This document shows positions 23,744 through 24,875 of a DNA stretch of 24,875 nucleotides, one piece after another (the first letter of the stretch is position 1; each line of letters starts with the position of its first letter). Origin of the DNA: Allobosea sp. Lineage in GTDB: Bacteria > Pseudomonadota > Alphaproteobacteria > Rhizobiales > Beijerinckiaceae. The position numbers and the translations under genes were made by a program. The stretch lies in contig JAAEQB010000015.1 of the NCBI GenBank assembly GCA_024231975.1, forward strand, positions 1 through 24,875, given 5' to 3'. The notes under the pieces were generated by a model, which was not told the origin of the DNA, ran no database searches, and saw only the letters and a program-made list of their open reading frames with translations.

Positions 23744-24591
23744 TCCATGGCGGTTTCCATCCCCGGGATGACAGGCACCAGGTCTCGATCCGGTTGGGGC
23801 CACCGCCCGTTCCGGGCGGCCGCGCTCTATGCCCGCGGCACGGAGCCAGCCTGCGGCGGTCTCCGCCGTTTCCGGTTACGATCGCTTATCCAAGGGAACA
23901 CGCGGAGGGGCTAACTGGCTGGAATCCTATGTCCGCTCAAGCCAAGGTCTTCCCTCCTGCTGATGGTCCCTCCGGGGGCGGGTCAAGCGGTTCGGAACAT
24001 CAGCAGGCCCAGTACGCTATGACCAAAGCTGATGTGGACCGGCCGCACCGTCGATTTTAGCGGCGGTGGCAGAATGGGCGATGGAAAGCTCGGGTCATCG
24101 CAAAGGTCTGCCGTAGAGCTAAGCGGCACGTCCGCTACGGATGATGCCGGCGCGCGGACACGTTCCCATACCTGGAATGGAGCGACGTGTTGGCCGGACC
24201 TCGGAGATCGGGGCGGTCGGTTCTCGCATTCGTGGAGGGCCGACGGGCAGATCGTTCCCTTGTGGGCTGCTGGCGGATGTGAAGGCGCCGACACGGCCGC
24301 GGCCATATCGCGGTTCCTTTCTGGTCTGATGCCGGCCGTCCCTCCCGCGGGCTCGATGGGGCATGTCTGACCGGAGAGCGGCTTCGCCTCGATCGTCCTC
24401 CCGCAACGGCAAATGTCGATTTTCTGACCCCTGCCGGCTGCGCCGTCATTCCTCACCCGCTAACAAAATCGCCCGTTGCCGTCCTCCATTGCATTCCGGC
24501 CTCTGCGAGGTGCGGTCCGATCGTCCCCGGTCTTGTCGACAGCCATCGAGGCCGCGAAGGGCGCGGCCCGAAACAGCAAAGGAACGGCACA
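23744..24591. other. Long non-coding region before DUF736
   Basis: About 848 nt shows no gene I can support. A 43-codon ORF at 23931-24059 and an overlapping frame to 24370 have low-complexity Gly/Ser/Arg composition and no family match. The region holds palindromes CCGCCCG-TTC-CGGGCGG (23803-23819), CGGCGG-TCT-CCGCCG (23854-23868) and GGCCGC/GCGGCC (24550-24568). It may contain a promoter, a structured RNA or a transfer site. Confidence 0.45.
23854..23873 (+). terminator. Hairpin terminator candidate after the ArdC operon
   Basis: CGGCGG (23854-23859), loop TCT, and CCGCCG (23863-23868) are followed by TTTCC. The hairpin lies about 110 nt after the stop of the PAPS-reductase-like gene. The stem is short and the T-run brief, so this is only a moderate candidate. 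Confidence 0.45.
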
Positions 24592-24750
24592 ATGGCTACG
24601 ATCGGCACCTTCACCTCGACCGCCGCCGGCTTCACCGGCTCGATCAAGACCCTCACCCTCAACGTCAAGGCTCGCCTCGAGCGCATCGAGAACCCCTCGG
24701 ACAAGGGTCCGCACTTCCGCATCTACTCCGGCGCCGTCGATTATGCGTAG
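24592..24750 (+). pseudogene. DUF736 gene, truncated to 52 codons
   Basis: The product MATIGTFTSTAAGFTGSIKT continues through LTLNVKARLERIENPSDKG and PHFRIYSG, which is DUF736, a ~100-residue family characteristic of conjugative elements of alphaproteobacteria. After RIYSG the frame reads AVDYA and stops at TAG 24748. The family normally continues with GAAWKKTSKEGRDYLSVKLD, then LDDPSFPAPIYA, none of which is present in any frame in the remaining 125 nt. The ribosome-binding site AAAGGA is intact (about 8 nt upstream). The break point, near 24735-24747, coincides with the GATTATGCG repeats of the following sequence, so the gene was probably cut by an insertion. Confidence 0.82.
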
Positions 24751-24826
24751 CGCGGGATTATGCGGAGTCGTTGGCCGGAAGCCGCCGTTTTCCGGGGTTC
24801 TGTTCGCTGTGTCGCTCCGCATAATC
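24739..24826. repeat. Recombinase-type repeat cluster at the insertion end
   Basis: GATTATGCG occurs at 24739-24747 and 24756-24764. GATTATGCGGAG (24756-24767) has a perfect 12-bp inverted copy, CTCCGCATAATC, at 24815-24826. Two direct copies 17 bp apart plus one inverted copy would suit a tyrosine-recombinase binding array at the end of a mobile element, for instance a recombinase-in-trio element. The rest of the element lies beyond the window, so the type is inference. Confidence 0.6.
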
Positions 24827-24842
24827 ACAGGGCATTGTCTGT

Positions 24843-24867
24843 GGCGCCCCGCTGTAAGCGGAGCGCC
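24843..24867. repeat. Hairpin in inserted sequence
   Basis: GGCGCCCCGCT (24843-24853), loop GTA, and AGCGGAGCGCC (24857-24867) form an 11-bp stem with one mismatch. The right arm shares GCGGAG with the GATTATGCGGAG repeats, so it may be part of the same recombination or regulatory region. Confidence 0.5.
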
Positions 24868-24875
24868 GTTGGGCC

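Noticed and set aside
23880..23930. CCAAGGG-containing sequence considered as an origin of transfer
   Set aside because: CCAAGGG recalls Ti-plasmid-type oriT cores, but the rest of the core and a nearby relaxase gene are absent from the window.
24032..24370. 112-codon plus-strand ORF upstream of DUF736
   Set aside because: Low-complexity Gly/Ser/Ala composition and no ribosome-binding site; not enough to call a gene.

Overview
The window is GC-rich and its proteins resemble families known mainly from plasmids and integrative conjugative elements of Hyphomicrobiales (Rhizobiales) alphaproteobacteria. These include DUF1419, DUF3085-like, DUF7007-like and DUF736 proteins, a DUF3991/toprim protein, a ParB-N protein, an ArdC-like antirestriction protein and a ~1700-residue methylase-helicase. 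No housekeeping gene, rRNA or tRNA was recognised. I read it as the accessory backbone of a conjugative element carrying defence and counter-defence cargo. Genus cannot be given from sequence alone.

Layout, left to right. Positions 1-58 are the 5' end of a transposase gene on the minus strand, so an insertion sequence (IS) abuts the first backbone gene, a winged-helix protein (88-552). A cargo module follows: a HEPN/Abi-type gene (646-1365) and, 9 nt later, a 1332-residue protein with an N-terminal restriction-endonuclease-like domain, helical repeats, a GreA/GreB-C-like segment and a C-terminal PIN-like nuclease (1375-5373). After a structured intergenic region come the toprim gene (5920-6963), DUF1419 (7029-7631), DUF3085-like (7644-8042) and the methylase-helicase (8150-13243). 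A short exported protein on the opposite strand (13267-13776) interrupts the series. Then come a ParB-N protein (14123-15808, with a strong terminator), a tightly overlapping run of conserved hypothetical genes including a 35-codon ORF (15899-18814), a conserved hypothetical (19480-20067), a vapBC cassette with its own operator (20170-20819), and a translationally coupled trio of ArdC-like, DUF6884-like and PAPS-reductase-like genes (21328-23743). The window ends with a DUF736 gene cut at about half length by foreign sequence carrying repeated GATTATGCG motifs and a perfect 12-bp inverted repeat.

How the genes may work together (inference). The ArdC-like protein, the DarB-like methylase-helicase and perhaps the PAPS-reductase pair would protect or modify incoming element DNA. 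VapBC would stabilise the element. The HEPN plus REase-TPR-PIN pair looks like an RNA/DNA-cleaving abortive-infection system.

The most unusual non-coding signal is a recurring leader design upstream of separate genes. A TTCGC motif is followed by a small hairpin, usually with a 3-nt loop, and in three cases this is nested inside longer inverted repeats. These could act as RNA leaders or as single-strand-active elements during conjugative transfer.
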